A stretch of 21,409 nt of DNA from RUG14871 sp045539425 (GCA_045539425.1 JAZQFH010000025.1:1-21409), one strand, 5' to 3'. Positions 7,485-15,020 are shown, counted from the first letter of the stretch. Notes: generated by a model from the sequence alone, not told the origin. Program-made: numbers and translations.

Positions 7485-8360
7485 ATGCACAGTATCTGGA
7501 ATCCGTGGCACGGATGCACGAAAAAGAGCGAAGGCTGCCAACACTGTTACATGTACTATCTGGATCAAATCCATCAGAATAAGGATCCGTCCGTGGTATA
7601 TAAGACAAGTTCCTTCCGCTATCCCTTAAGCAGGCATCGTAACGGGCGCTACCAGATCCAAAGCGGCGAGAAGATCCATGTCTGTCTGAATTCCGATTTC
7701 TTTTTAGAGGAAGCAGACGCGTGGAGAGAGGAAGCCTGGCGGATCATGAAGGAGCGCAGCGATGTTCTTTTTCAGCTGCTTACCAAACGGCCGGAGAGGG
7801 TAATGGAATGCCTGCCTCCGGACTGGGAAGACGGATATGAAAACGTGAGTTTAAGCGTAAGCTGCGAGAATCAGCTTCGCACGGATGAGCGCATGCCGCT
7901 GTTGTTGTCGCTTCCCTTTAAGCATAAGGGTGTGATGTGTGCCCCGCTGATCGGCGAGATTGATTTCCGGGATTATCTTACAGACGGGCAGATTGAGCAC
8001 GTCACCTGCGGAGGGGAGAACTATGGCGGGAATAGACCCTGCAACTATGACTGGGTGAAGAAGATCGCCGAAGCATGCCGGAAGAGTAATGTCACCTTTA
8101 CCTGTGTGGAGACGGGAACCGTCTTTATCAAGGACGGCAGAACCTACCATCTGAAGGATAAGAATCTGCAGAAGGAAATGGCATTTAAGAGCGGCATCAG
8201 CTTCAAAGGGAAAGAACCCGTCTACCGCTTTCTGGATCGGATGGGTCTGGAGATTCCGGAAAGTGAACTCTACGTTCCGCACTTCCGCGAACATTGTAAA
8301 AGGTGTCCGAATCAGGCCATCTGCAACGGCTGCACGGACTGCGGCAGGTGCGAAAAGTAA
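7485..8360 (+). CDS. DUF5131 family protein (phage Gp37/Gp68-like) with Cys-rich tail
   Basis: A 291-residue protein of the DUF5131 / phage Gp37-Gp68 family. The N-terminus has the family signature I-W-N-P-W-H-G-C11 followed by C18-Q-H-C21-Y, a Cys cluster that may hold an Fe-S centre. Other recognisable parts are the middle L-L-T-K-R-P-E-R and the segment T-C-G-G-E-N-Y-G-G-N-R-P ahead of a C-V-E-T-G strand. The fold is related to radical-SAM-like TIM barrels, but no reaction is established to my knowledge. The last 21 residues carry six Cys (271, 274, 280, 283, 286, 289), a likely second metal site. The start ATG has only a weak AAAGAG site upstream. Despite the phage name, no phage genes flank it. 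Confidence 0.87.
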   Translation: MHSIWNPWHGCTKKSEGCQHCYMYYLDQIHQNKDPSVVYKTSSFRYPLSRHRNGRYQIQSGEKIHVCLNSDFFLEEADAWREEAWRIMKERSDVLFQLLTKRPERVMECLPPDWEDGYENVSLSVSCENQLRTDERMPLLLSLPFKHKGVMCAPLIGEIDFRDYLTDGQIEHVTCGGENYGGNRPCNYDWVKKIAEACRKSNVTFTCVETGTVFIKDGRTYHLKDKNLQKEMAFKSGISFKGKEPVYRFLDRMGLEIPESELYVPHFREHCKRCPNQAICNGCTDCGRCEK

Positions 8361-8370
8361 ATCATACAAA

Positions 8371-8400
8371 AAACGTGTTTTCATAAAACACGCTTTTTTT
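8371..8400. terminator. Bidirectional terminator between DUF5131 and DUF6273 genes
   Basis: Stem CGTGTTTT / AAAACACG (8374-8381 and 8385-8392) with a CAT loop. Seven T follow on the plus strand and six T on the minus strand. Both flanking genes point toward it. Confidence 0.88.
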
Positions 8401-8422
8401 CTTATTGGAATACTGTAATTGC

Positions 8423-8932
8423 CTAGTTCAGATTGACCCACATGGCAGGACGGATGCCGACATTTTCATTGTTCTTATATGTCCAGGAAGTAAAGCCGTA
8501 CATATCGACCGTATAGGCTTTATCTCCATACCCGGCCAGCGTGCGCGTCCAGTAGGTTTCACCGCACATGCGCGCATCATCATCCGCAAAGAAATCCTCG
8601 TCCATCATATCATCTTTCGAGAGAAGGAATATTTCATCTTCACAGCCGTCTTCCGGCTCCACATAGTCGATCAAATTCCGCTCGTCTTGTGTAAATGCGT
8701 TAATGACAAAAACCGTATTCAGCCATTCCCGGACATCCGAGTCTTTATATTTGTAGCGCGCGTCATCATATCGATGGTATTCCCCGTACGTGATGACATA
8801 CTTGCTGATGAGCAGTACATGTCCGTCATAGACATCCAGAATCGTCCACTCGATTGGCTCGCCTTCATATTTACCGAATGTTACCGTATTATCTTTGTAA
8901 TTGTAAACGCCTCTTTTCAGCTGATCACTCAT
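8423..8932 (-). CDS. DUF6273 domain-containing protein
   Basis: A 169-residue protein matching the DUF6273 pattern: an opening strand V-T-F-G-K-Y-E-G, then E-P-I-E-W-T-I-L-D-V, L-L-I-S-K-Y, the S-D-V-R-E-W-L-N block and the C-terminal G-I-R-P-A-M-W-V-N. These domains are common in Firmicutes and often form part of larger surface proteins, and some have repeats. Here the domain stands alone, without a signal peptide, membrane segment or anchor. The protein is strongly acidic in the middle (several D/E clusters near 95-120). Function is unknown. GGGAGAG lies upstream of the ATG; the promoter is not clear. The gene ends at a bidirectional terminator. Confidence 0.8.
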   Translation of the reverse strand: MSDQLKRGVYNYKDNTVTFGKYEGEPIEWTILDVYDGHVLLISKYVITYGEYHRYDDARYKYKDSDVREWLNTVFVINAFTQDERNLIDYVEPEDGCEDEIFLLSKDDMMDEDFFADDDARMCGETYWTRTLAGYGDKAYTVDMYGFTSWTYKNNENVGIRPAMWVNLN

Positions 8933-9045
8933 GATTCAAACTCTCCCTGAAACTTTCATATCTGTTGATTCTATTTTACACCAGAAACGGATTGCCTGTT
9001 GCTTCTCTTATGCATTAAAACGTGACAATGAATAATCTGAATAAA

Positions 9046-9079
9046 TTCATTCAAGGGACGCATGTCCTCTTTTTGAATG
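9046..9079. promoter_or_regulatory. Imperfect palindrome, possible operator of the NagA-like operon
   Basis: Outer arms CATTCAA (9048-9054) and TTGAATG (9073-9079) enclose an inner inverted repeat GGAC-GCAT-GTCC (9056-9067). The right outer arm overlaps the probable -35 region of the operon promoter, a position fit for a repressor or activator site. The binding protein is not known. Confidence 0.45.
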
Positions 9080-9098
9080 TTTAAGCTACTTTTATAAT
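9072..9098 (+). promoter_or_regulatory. Promoter of the four-gene NagA-like operon
   Basis: Perfect TATAAT at 9093-9098. A TTTGAA/TTGAAT box lies at 9072-9078, with spacing of only 14-15 bases, so the promoter may depend on an activator. AAGAGGA (9105-9111) precedes the start codon at 9120. Confidence 0.55.
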
Positions 9099-9119
9099 AA
9101 AGATAAGAGGAACAACAAT

Positions 9120-10292
9120 ATGATAATTAAAAATGCAAATGTCTTTATCGACGGGAAGTTTCAGAAGACGGATGTCCGCTTTGACGAGAGCGGAATACTC
9201 GAAATTGGAGAAAACCTGACGGGCGAAGAAGTGATTGATGCCAAGGGAAACGATCTGTATGCGGGCATCATCGACTGCCATATTCACGGCGGTTTTCTGC
9301 GCAGCTTCTCCGCTTATGTGAAAGAGGATACCTGGGAAGAATACGGCGATCCCGAAACACAGGCCCGCTTCATCTGTCAGAAAGTGACGGAGAACGGGGT
9401 AACGACCGTTTTGCCGACAATCGGAGACTTAAGTGAAGAGGATTATGTCAAATGTGTCCGTCTGATCCGCAGGATCCGCAGGGATATCAAGGGTGCGGAT
9501 CCGGCTTATTTCCATCTGGAAGGAGCTTATATGAATCCGGAGCATCACTCTTCCTTCAATCATGACCATGACCGCCTGCTGAAAAAGGAACATACCTTAG
9601 AGATCATGGATAACGATCTGAGTGATCTGAAGCTGATCTCTCTGGCACCGGAACTGCCGGGATCGATGGAGTGGCTGGACTGGATTCGTCAGTATCCTCA
9701 TGTGCATGTGGAGGCCGGCTATACCAAAGCCAGTGCCCAGTGCATGATCGAAGCGGCTGACCACGGACTCGATCACACGACCCATATGTTTAACGGTTTT
9801 GAATACATGCATCACAGAATTGACGGACCGGATGTTGGCATCATGTACGACGACCGCATTCAGTGCCAGCTGACTCTGGACGGCTATCATGTTTCCCCGA
9901 TGTGGGCAAAGTTTTTGATTAAGGTCAAGGGAATTGAAAACATCTACGGCTTAACGGATCTGAGTTCGCACAGCGGACTGCCGGAAGGGGAATATCACTT
10001 TAAAAACGGACGGGTCATCATTGCGAAAGACGGCTTTATCCGCGATGAGAAAGGAACGATCCAGTCCGGAAACAATACCATGGATCAGATCATGCGCCTG
10101 GCGCGTAAGCGCGTCGGTTTAAGCAAGGAAGAAGTGGCGCAGATCTTCTGCGAGAATCCTGCAAGCTGTCTCGGTATCAGTGACAGAGGAAAGATTGAAG
10201 TCGGCAGAAGAAGCGATTTTGTGATTATGGATGACGACTATCACGTACTGCGTACGATCATTAAAGGAGAAACGGTATATGAAAATCATTAA
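9120..10292 (+). CDS. NagA-like amidohydrolase, paralogue 1 (N-acetylglucosamine-6-phosphate deacetylase family)
   Basis: A 390-residue TIM-barrel amidohydrolase of the NagA family, whose typical members remove acetate from N-acetylglucosamine-6-phosphate in amino-sugar catabolism. Family landmarks: H54-I-H56-G-G after the I-I-D-C strand, T-T-V-L-P-T (95-100), H132-L-E134-G metal-ligand strand, S-L-A-P-E (174-178), H222 in T-T-H-M-F-N, phosphate-binding R233 in H-H-R, D254-G-Y-H257, and catalytic D280 in L-T-D. Where NagA has the metal-ligand His in GH(S/T), this protein has Y201 (AGYTKA). It is the only paralogue with the NagA-like HLEG followed by a His-rich loop (five His at 142-158). It starts the operon and overlaps the next gene by 14 bases. 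The family is secure; the substrate is not. Confidence 0.85.
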   Translation: MIIKNANVFIDGKFQKTDVRFDESGILEIGENLTGEEVIDAKGNDLYAGIIDCHIHGGFLRSFSAYVKEDTWEEYGDPETQARFICQKVTENGVTTVLPTIGDLSEEDYVKCVRLIRRIRRDIKGADPAYFHLEGAYMNPEHHSSFNHDHDRLLKKEHTLEIMDNDLSDLKLISLAPELPGSMEWLDWIRQYPHVHVEAGYTKASAQCMIEAADHGLDHTTHMFNGFEYMHHRIDGPDVGIMYDDRIQCQLTLDGYHVSPMWAKFLIKVKGIENIYGLTDLSSHSGLPEGEYHFKNGRVIIAKDGFIRDEKGTIQSGNNTMDQIMRLARKRVGLSKEEVAQIFCENPASCLGISDRGKIEVGRRSDFVIMDDDYHVLRTIIKGETVYENH

Positions 10293-11454
10293 CGCAAAGG
10301 TGTTTATTGACGGGAAGTTTCATGAAGGACTGGAAGTCCGCTATGATAAGGACAGAATCCTGGAGATCGGTGAGAATCTGCAGGATGAGGAAGTGATTGA
10401 CGCAAAGGGCAATTATCTTTTTGCGGGAATCGTCGACTGCCACGTGCATGGAGGATTTCAGAGAAGCGTGACGGAGATCACCAACGAAGACAAGTACGGA
10501 CCGTTTGAGGAGCAGGTACGCTATCTGTGCGATAAACTGGCTGAGACGGGTGTCACAACATTCTATCCGACGGTCAATCCGGATACGGCACCGTATGCGG
10601 AATGCGGGGAGATCACCCGGCGCATCCGGGCCATCCGTGACACGATCAGGGGAGCCTATCCGCTTAAGTTCCATTATGAGACGGCCTTTGTGACGATGGA
10701 CCGCTACGTTGAGATCAGCAAGGACTGGATGCAGAATCCGACGAAAGAGATCAGCGATATCATGGTGGACCATGATTACTCCGATGTCGCCATCATCTCC
10801 GTAGCTCCGGAGATGGAAGGGGCAATCGAATATATTGACTATATCGTCTCCAAAGGCGTCATGCCGGAAATCGGTTATGACAAGGCAACGGCGGAACAGA
10901 CGATCGAAGCGGCAGACCACGGCTTATGCCAGGCGACGCATTTATATAACGGCTTCTTACCGATGCATCACAGAGCCAGCACCTCAAGTGCGGCGGTCTT
11001 ATACGATGACAGAATCAAGACGCAGATCACCATGGATGGCGTGCACGTGCACCCGATCTGGGTCAAAATCACTTTGAAGGCCAAGGGGATTGAGAACTGT
11101 TACGGCATTACGGACCTCTGCAGCTATGCGGGGATGCCAGACGGCTGGTATACGATGTCCAACGGCAACCGTTTCCAGATCAGAGACGGCTTCTGTTATC
11201 ACGAGCACGGACATCTGGTTGCCGGAGCGAATAAGATGGATGACATGATGCGCAGAGCGCATAATATCGTCGGACTCAGCCGGGAGGAAGTCGGACTTTT
11301 ATATTGCGAGAATCCGGCGAAATGTCTCAATCTGAATGACAGAGGCAAGATCGAAGTCGGCAGAATCTCTGACTTTGTGATCATGGATGAGGATTATCAC
11401 GTGCTGCGTACGATCATCAAGGGAGAAACATATTATGAAAATCGTGAACGGTAG
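10279..11454 (+). CDS. NagA-like amidohydrolase, paralogue 2
   Basis: A 391-residue paralogue of the preceding gene, closest to the third. It keeps H55-V-H57-G-G, T-T-F-Y-P-T (93-98), H132-Y-E134, H221 in A-T-H-L-Y-N, R232, D253-G-V-H256-V-H-P (the most NagA-like form of this motif in the array) and D279 in I-T-D-L. The GH(S/T) His is Tyr (Y200, in GYDKA). The HLEG motif is changed to H-Y-E-T and is followed by T-M-D-R-Y rather than the usual NagA loop. The start ATG 10279 overlaps the end of paralogue 1, and its binding site AAAGGAGA (10263-10270) lies inside that gene's coding sequence, so translation is probably coupled. Likely a cytosolic sugar-phosphate deacylase variant; substrate unknown. 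Confidence 0.84.
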   Translation: MKIINAKVFIDGKFHEGLEVRYDKDRILEIGENLQDEEVIDAKGNYLFAGIVDCHVHGGFQRSVTEITNEDKYGPFEEQVRYLCDKLAETGVTTFYPTVNPDTAPYAECGEITRRIRAIRDTIRGAYPLKFHYETAFVTMDRYVEISKDWMQNPTKEISDIMVDHDYSDVAIISVAPEMEGAIEYIDYIVSKGVMPEIGYDKATAEQTIEAADHGLCQATHLYNGFLPMHHRASTSSAAVLYDDRIKTQITMDGVHVHPIWVKITLKAKGIENCYGITDLCSYAGMPDGWYTMSNGNRFQIRDGFCYHEHGHLVAGANKMDDMMRRAHNIVGLSREEVGLLYCENPAKCLNLNDRGKIEVGRISDFVIMDEDYHVLRTIIKGETYYENRER

Positions 11455-12622
11455 ATTTTTTATCGACGGGAAGTTCTGGGAAGGCATGGAAGTCCGCTTT
11501 GATGAAAGCGGGATCCTGGAGATCGGCAGGCATTTAGAGGATCCGGAGGTTATCGATGCCAAAGGGCAGGATGTCTACGCCGGTATTATCGATGCGCATG
11601 TGCATGGCGGCTGGGGCAGAAGCCTGGTGGCGATTGAGAACACGGACAAATTCGGTGATATGGAAGAGCAGGTCCGCTATCTCATTCAACGCTTTCCGTC
11701 TACCGGTGTGACGACGTTCTATCCGACGATCAATGCGGACTGGTCAAGCTATGAAACGCTGGGGAAGATCGCCCGCGCAATCCGGAATGTCCGGAAAGAA
11801 AAGGTGTTCGGAGCGGATCCGCTGAAGCTGCATTACGAGTGTGCCTTTTTGACACTGGACAGGTACGTGGATCAGTGCAGGGAATGGATGGCACCGGCGA
11901 ACATCAAAGACAGCGACATCATGGTGGACTACGACTACTCCGATGTCGGCATCATCTCGCTGGCTCCGGAAACGGAAGGGGCTTTGGATTACATCGATTA
12001 TATTGTGTCCAAGGGCGTCATGCCGGAGATTGGCTATGACAAGGCCACGGCGGAACAGGTGATCGAAGCCGCGGACCACGGCTTATGCCAGGCAACGCAC
12101 TTATATAACGGCTATCAGCCGATGCATCACAGGCAGAGCAATGCCAATGCGGCAGTCCTGTATGACGACCGCATCAAGGCGCAGCTGACCATGGACGGGG
12201 TACACGTTTCCCCGATCTGGGTGAAGCTGACGATCAAGATCAAGGGAATCGACAATGTCTACGGTATGACGGACTTCTCGGCCAATGCCGGTTTAGCGGA
12301 AGGATGGCATGAATTCGGCAACGGCATGCGCTTTGAGACAAGAGACGGCTTCAACTATCATGAAAACGGACATCTTGCCGGCGGCTCCAATGCGATGAAT
12401 GACATGATGCGCAGAGCCAGAAACAAAATCGGCCTCTCGAAAGAGGAAGTCGGCTCGCTCTTTACGGAGAGCCCGGCGAAATGTCTGAATCTGAATGACC
12501 GCGGAAAAATTGAAATCGGACGGAAGAGCGACTTTGTGATCATGGATGATGATTACCATGTGAAATGCACCATCATTGACGGAAAGGTCTGTTACAAAGA
12601 GGGGGATGCATATGCTGATTAG
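11435..12622 (+). CDS. NagA-like amidohydrolase, paralogue 3
   Basis: A 395-residue paralogue, very similar to paralogue 2 around residues 185-225 (identical K-G-V-M-P-E-I-G-Y-D-K-A and D-H-G-L-C-Q-A-T-H-L-Y-N-G). Landmarks: H55-V-H57-G-G, T-T-F-Y-P-T, H133-Y-E135-C, H222, R233, D257-region D-G-V-H257 and D280 in M-T-D-F. Y201 replaces the NagA metal-ligand His. The segment after E135 is F-L-T-L-D-R-Y. It begins with a 20-base overlap with paralogue 2, with AAGGGAG (11419-11425) embedded in that gene. Its C-terminus is a few residues longer (ends near A-Y-A-D), and this extension carries the binding site for the fourth gene. A phosphosugar substrate is inferred from the kept Arg. Confidence 0.84.
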   Translation: MKIVNGRFFIDGKFWEGMEVRFDESGILEIGRHLEDPEVIDAKGQDVYAGIIDAHVHGGWGRSLVAIENTDKFGDMEEQVRYLIQRFPSTGVTTFYPTINADWSSYETLGKIARAIRNVRKEKVFGADPLKLHYECAFLTLDRYVDQCREWMAPANIKDSDIMVDYDYSDVGIISLAPETEGALDYIDYIVSKGVMPEIGYDKATAEQVIEAADHGLCQATHLYNGYQPMHHRQSNANAAVLYDDRIKAQLTMDGVHVSPIWVKLTIKIKGIDNVYGMTDFSANAGLAEGWHEFGNGMRFETRDGFNYHENGHLAGGSNAMNDMMRRARNKIGLSKEEVGSLFTESPAKCLNLNDRGKIEIGRKSDFVIMDDDYHVKCTIIDGKVCYKEGDAYAD

Positions 12623-13772
12623 AAACGCGAATGTATTTATTGACGGAGAGTTCCGTGATGTGGACGTCCGCTTTGATCAAACGGGGATTCTGGAAATCGG
12701 AAAACGCCTGAGTGATACGGAAGTCATCGATGCCACGGGGCTGGATCTGTATGCGGGTATCATCGATGCCCACTGCCACGGCGGTTTCCTGCGTTCCTTT
12801 GGCAGGGAAAAGAGAACGGACGCGTACGGTTCACGCTTTGAACAGGTGGAATTCCTGGCACGCAAGCTGCCGGAAACGGGCGTGACGACGGTCTTCCCGA
12901 CACTGGCCATGGATCTCAGCAACTTTGCCGAAGAGAAGGAAGCGGTACGGTTCATCCGCTCCATACGGAAGGATCTGAAAGGTGCGGATTTGATGAAGTT
13001 CCATTTTGAAGGAACCTATCTGACATTGGACCGCTACATTGAGGAAGGCGGGGAATATCCGCTGCCGACAAAGGAACACAGCGATTATCTGGTATCCAAT
13101 GACTATTCCGATGTGGCCTTTATCTGCGTGGCACCGGAAATGCCGGGAGCTCTGGAATGGATGGATTATGTTGTCTCCAAGGGCGTCATCCCCGAAGCGG
13201 GATATACCAAGTGCACGGCGGAAGAGATGATCCATGCGGCCGATCACGGCCTGGCGACATGTTCCCATATCTTTAACGGCTATCAGCCGATGCATCACAG
13301 GGATTCTTCGGCGGTTGTCGGAATCATGCTGGATGACCGGATCAAGGCGCAGATCACGATGGATGGCTTCCACGTCAACCCGGCCTGGGTGAAACTGGTG
13401 ATCAAGGCCAAGGGAATTGAAAACTGTTACGGCATCACGGACCTTTCGAGCGTCAGCGGACTGCCAAACGGAGAAAATGTATTACCGGACGGCAGTATCG
13501 TCGTGACGAAAGACGGGTTCAACTGGCGCAGTGACGGACATATTCTCAGCGGTAACATGACGATGAATCAGATCATGAACCGTGCCCGAAATGCCTGCGG
13601 TCTCTCCAAAGAACAGGTCGGTCTGCTCTTTGCGGAAAACCCGGCAAAGTGTCTCAGAATTACGGACAGAGGAAAGATCGAATTGGGAAGAAAGAGCGAT
13701 TTCGTTCTGATGGATGATGATTACGATGTCAAGATGACCATCATCAACGGTGAGATCTTCTATCACAAATAA
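12612..13772 (+). CDS. NagA-like amidohydrolase, paralogue 4
   Basis: A 386-residue paralogue closing the operon. Landmarks: H54-C-H56-G-G, T-T-V-F-P-T, H131-F-E133-G, H219 in C-S-H-I-F-N, R230 in M-H-H-R, D251-G-F-H254 and D277 in I-T-D-L. Y198 (AGYTKC) again replaces the NagA metal-ligand His. It shares features with paralogue 1 (MLIRNANVF start, A-G-Y-T-K, V-G-I-M) and with paralogue 3 (L-T-L-D-R-Y), so it is not simply the copy of one neighbour. ATG 12612 is chosen because it aligns with the other three starts and has AGAGGGGG six bases upstream; ATG 12606 would add two residues. It overlaps paralogue 3 by 11 bases. No plus-strand T-tract follows the hairpin after the stop. Confidence 0.84.
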   Translation: MLIRNANVFIDGEFRDVDVRFDQTGILEIGKRLSDTEVIDATGLDLYAGIIDAHCHGGFLRSFGREKRTDAYGSRFEQVEFLARKLPETGVTTVFPTLAMDLSNFAEEKEAVRFIRSIRKDLKGADLMKFHFEGTYLTLDRYIEEGGEYPLPTKEHSDYLVSNDYSDVAFICVAPEMPGALEWMDYVVSKGVIPEAGYTKCTAEEMIHAADHGLATCSHIFNGYQPMHHRDSSAVVGIMLDDRIKAQITMDGFHVNPAWVKLVIKAKGIENCYGITDLSSVSGLPNGENVLPDGSIVVTKDGFNWRSDGHILSGNMTMNQIMNRARNACGLSKEQVGLLFAENPAKCLRITDRGKIELGRKSDFVLMDDDYDVKMTIINGEIFYHK

Positions 13773-13797
13773 AAAAAAGAAGAAGCGGATGCTTCTT
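13771..13797 (-). terminator. Terminator of the XRE-type regulator gene (minus strand)
   Basis: Stem AAGAAGC / GCTTCTT (13780-13786 and 13791-13797) with a GGAT loop. On the minus strand the stem is followed by a long run of T. On the plus strand no T-run follows, so it should act mainly for the minus-strand gene, although the hairpin lies just past the last NagA-like gene. Confidence 0.72.
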
Positions 13798-13802
13798 AGG
13801 GG

Positions 13803-14912
13803 TTAAGCGAAATAGTGCTCCCGCAGAAGTTCTGCTTCTTTTGTTTTGTTCAAATGCTCCAGTAATGTCAGATAGTCCGGAAGGAAGGAGAGCAGGTATT
13901 CCTTCGGATAGTGCCTCCGCATCCGCTCGTAGCATTCGCTCATCATCGCTTCATACTCCGCGTCATCCAGATAGTTCTCATTCTGATGGCGGTAGCGGAT
14001 ACAGCCGAAGAGCAGCTGCTGGGTCGGAGAGAGGTGCGGGGTGTTTTCCAGTGCGCTGAGTGCATCCTTCAGCTCTTCCTTGCGGTTGAGCTTTTCGCAT
14101 AACATTGCCTGTTTGTAAACCTCCATGACGGAAGGATTATTCAGATTGCGGAAATAGCGGTACGCTTCCTCGTAGTTGCCGAGTTCAATCTGGACGCTGG
14201 CTTCATGATAGCTGATCCAGCCGATCGTCTTCTCATCGTGCAATGCACGGGCAATGCGTCTTGCGACATCGTAGTTTGCCTTCATGTTCTCCGCGTCCAG
14301 CATACGGGAATAGAGTTTGCCAAGGTGCACCTTGCAGCGCAGCATCAAATGAATACTGCCTTCCAAAGAGGCGAGGGCATAGGCATCATGAAAGCGCTCG
14401 AGGGCTTTCTGCTCGCGGCGGTTATGATAGAGCCGCTTCGCATCCAGATACTGATAGAGGGCAGAAGGATGCGTGGCATAGGCGCTTTCCGGATCGTTTT
14501 TCAATAACTGCTGCACGGAGAGCTGGCGCTCATCCATGAAGTCTTCAAACTTCTCTTTCAGTGCGGAACCCTGATGCAGCACGTTCCACAATAATTCATA
14601 ATCCAGCGCAAAGACGCTGTTTTTGAGTTCCGGATGTTCACTCAGATATCCCGAGAGTTCCGGAAAACCGTAGACGAAGAAAAGAGAGTAAGCGTACTCG
14701 ATCATTCTTCCGGCTTCGGAATTCTCTTCCCATCCGGAGATCCCGAGGCGTACCAGCAGTCTGTGGATAACCTCTTCTTCCGCTTCCGGCTTTCCTTCTT
14801 CGATTTTTTTCAGCATTGCCAGCTCGCAGATTCCCGCACACAGATGTTTTTTCTGAATGTGCTTCTGCTGCCTGGCCGTTTGAATCAGGTGTCCGAGATA
14901 TCGATGATTCAT
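13803..14912 (-). CDS. XRE-type helix-turn-helix regulator with TPR-like C-terminal domain
   Basis: A 369-residue protein. Residues 5-58 resemble the XRE/Cro HTH found in multi-domain regulators: L-G-H-L-I-Q-T-A-R-Q, then the G-I-C-E-L-A-M-L-K-K-I-E-E-G-K core, which replaces the usual G-I-C-S-x-S-x-L-S-R-I-E-x-G, and a closing L-L-V-R-L-G-I-S. The remaining 300 residues are helical with repeated A/L/Y patterns (for example around 165-280), like the TPR domains of RRNPP/Rgg-type regulators that bind peptides. The DNA-recognition helix departs from the family norm, so DNA binding is likely but not certain. It is convergent with the NagA-like operon and could regulate it. GGAG lies about ten bases before the ATG. 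Confidence 0.72.
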   Translation of the reverse strand: MNHRYLGHLIQTARQQKHIQKKHLCAGICELAMLKKIEEGKPEAEEEVIHRLLVRLGISGWEENSEAGRMIEYAYSLFFVYGFPELSGYLSEHPELKNSVFALDYELLWNVLHQGSALKEKFEDFMDERQLSVQQLLKNDPESAYATHPSALYQYLDAKRLYHNRREQKALERFHDAYALASLEGSIHLMLRCKVHLGKLYSRMLDAENMKANYDVARRIARALHDEKTIGWISYHEASVQIELGNYEEAYRYFRNLNNPSVMEVYKQAMLCEKLNRKEELKDALSALENTPHLSPTQQLLFGCIRYRHQNENYLDDAEYEAMMSECYERMRRHYPKEYLLSFLPDYLTLLEHLNKTKEAELLREHYFA

Positions 14913-14943
14913 ATGGGTTCACTCCATTCTGATTTACAGTTAT

Positions 14944-14949
14944 ATTATA
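14944..14949 (-). promoter_or_regulatory. -10 box (TATAAT) of the XRE-type regulator gene
   Basis: Perfect TATAAT on the minus strand 31 bases before the start codon. No convincing -35 at 17 bases; a TTGACC lies 23 bases upstream, which is too far. Confidence 0.4.
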
Positions 14950-15020
14950 TCGTAAAATTGCGTTTTTCCTATGGTCAACATGATGGATTCCGTGCATGCT
15001 GTAACGTTTTTTTTAGGCAG

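Noticed and set aside
7485..8360. Prophage remnant suggested by the Gp37/Gp68 family name
   Set aside because: No integrase, structural, lysis or replication genes are nearby, and both neighbours are ordinary chromosomal genes.
10261..10920. 219-residue minus-strand frame inside the second NagA-like gene
   Set aside because: Equivalent antisense frames occur in copies 1, 3 and 4, which simply mirror the shared codon use of the paralogues.
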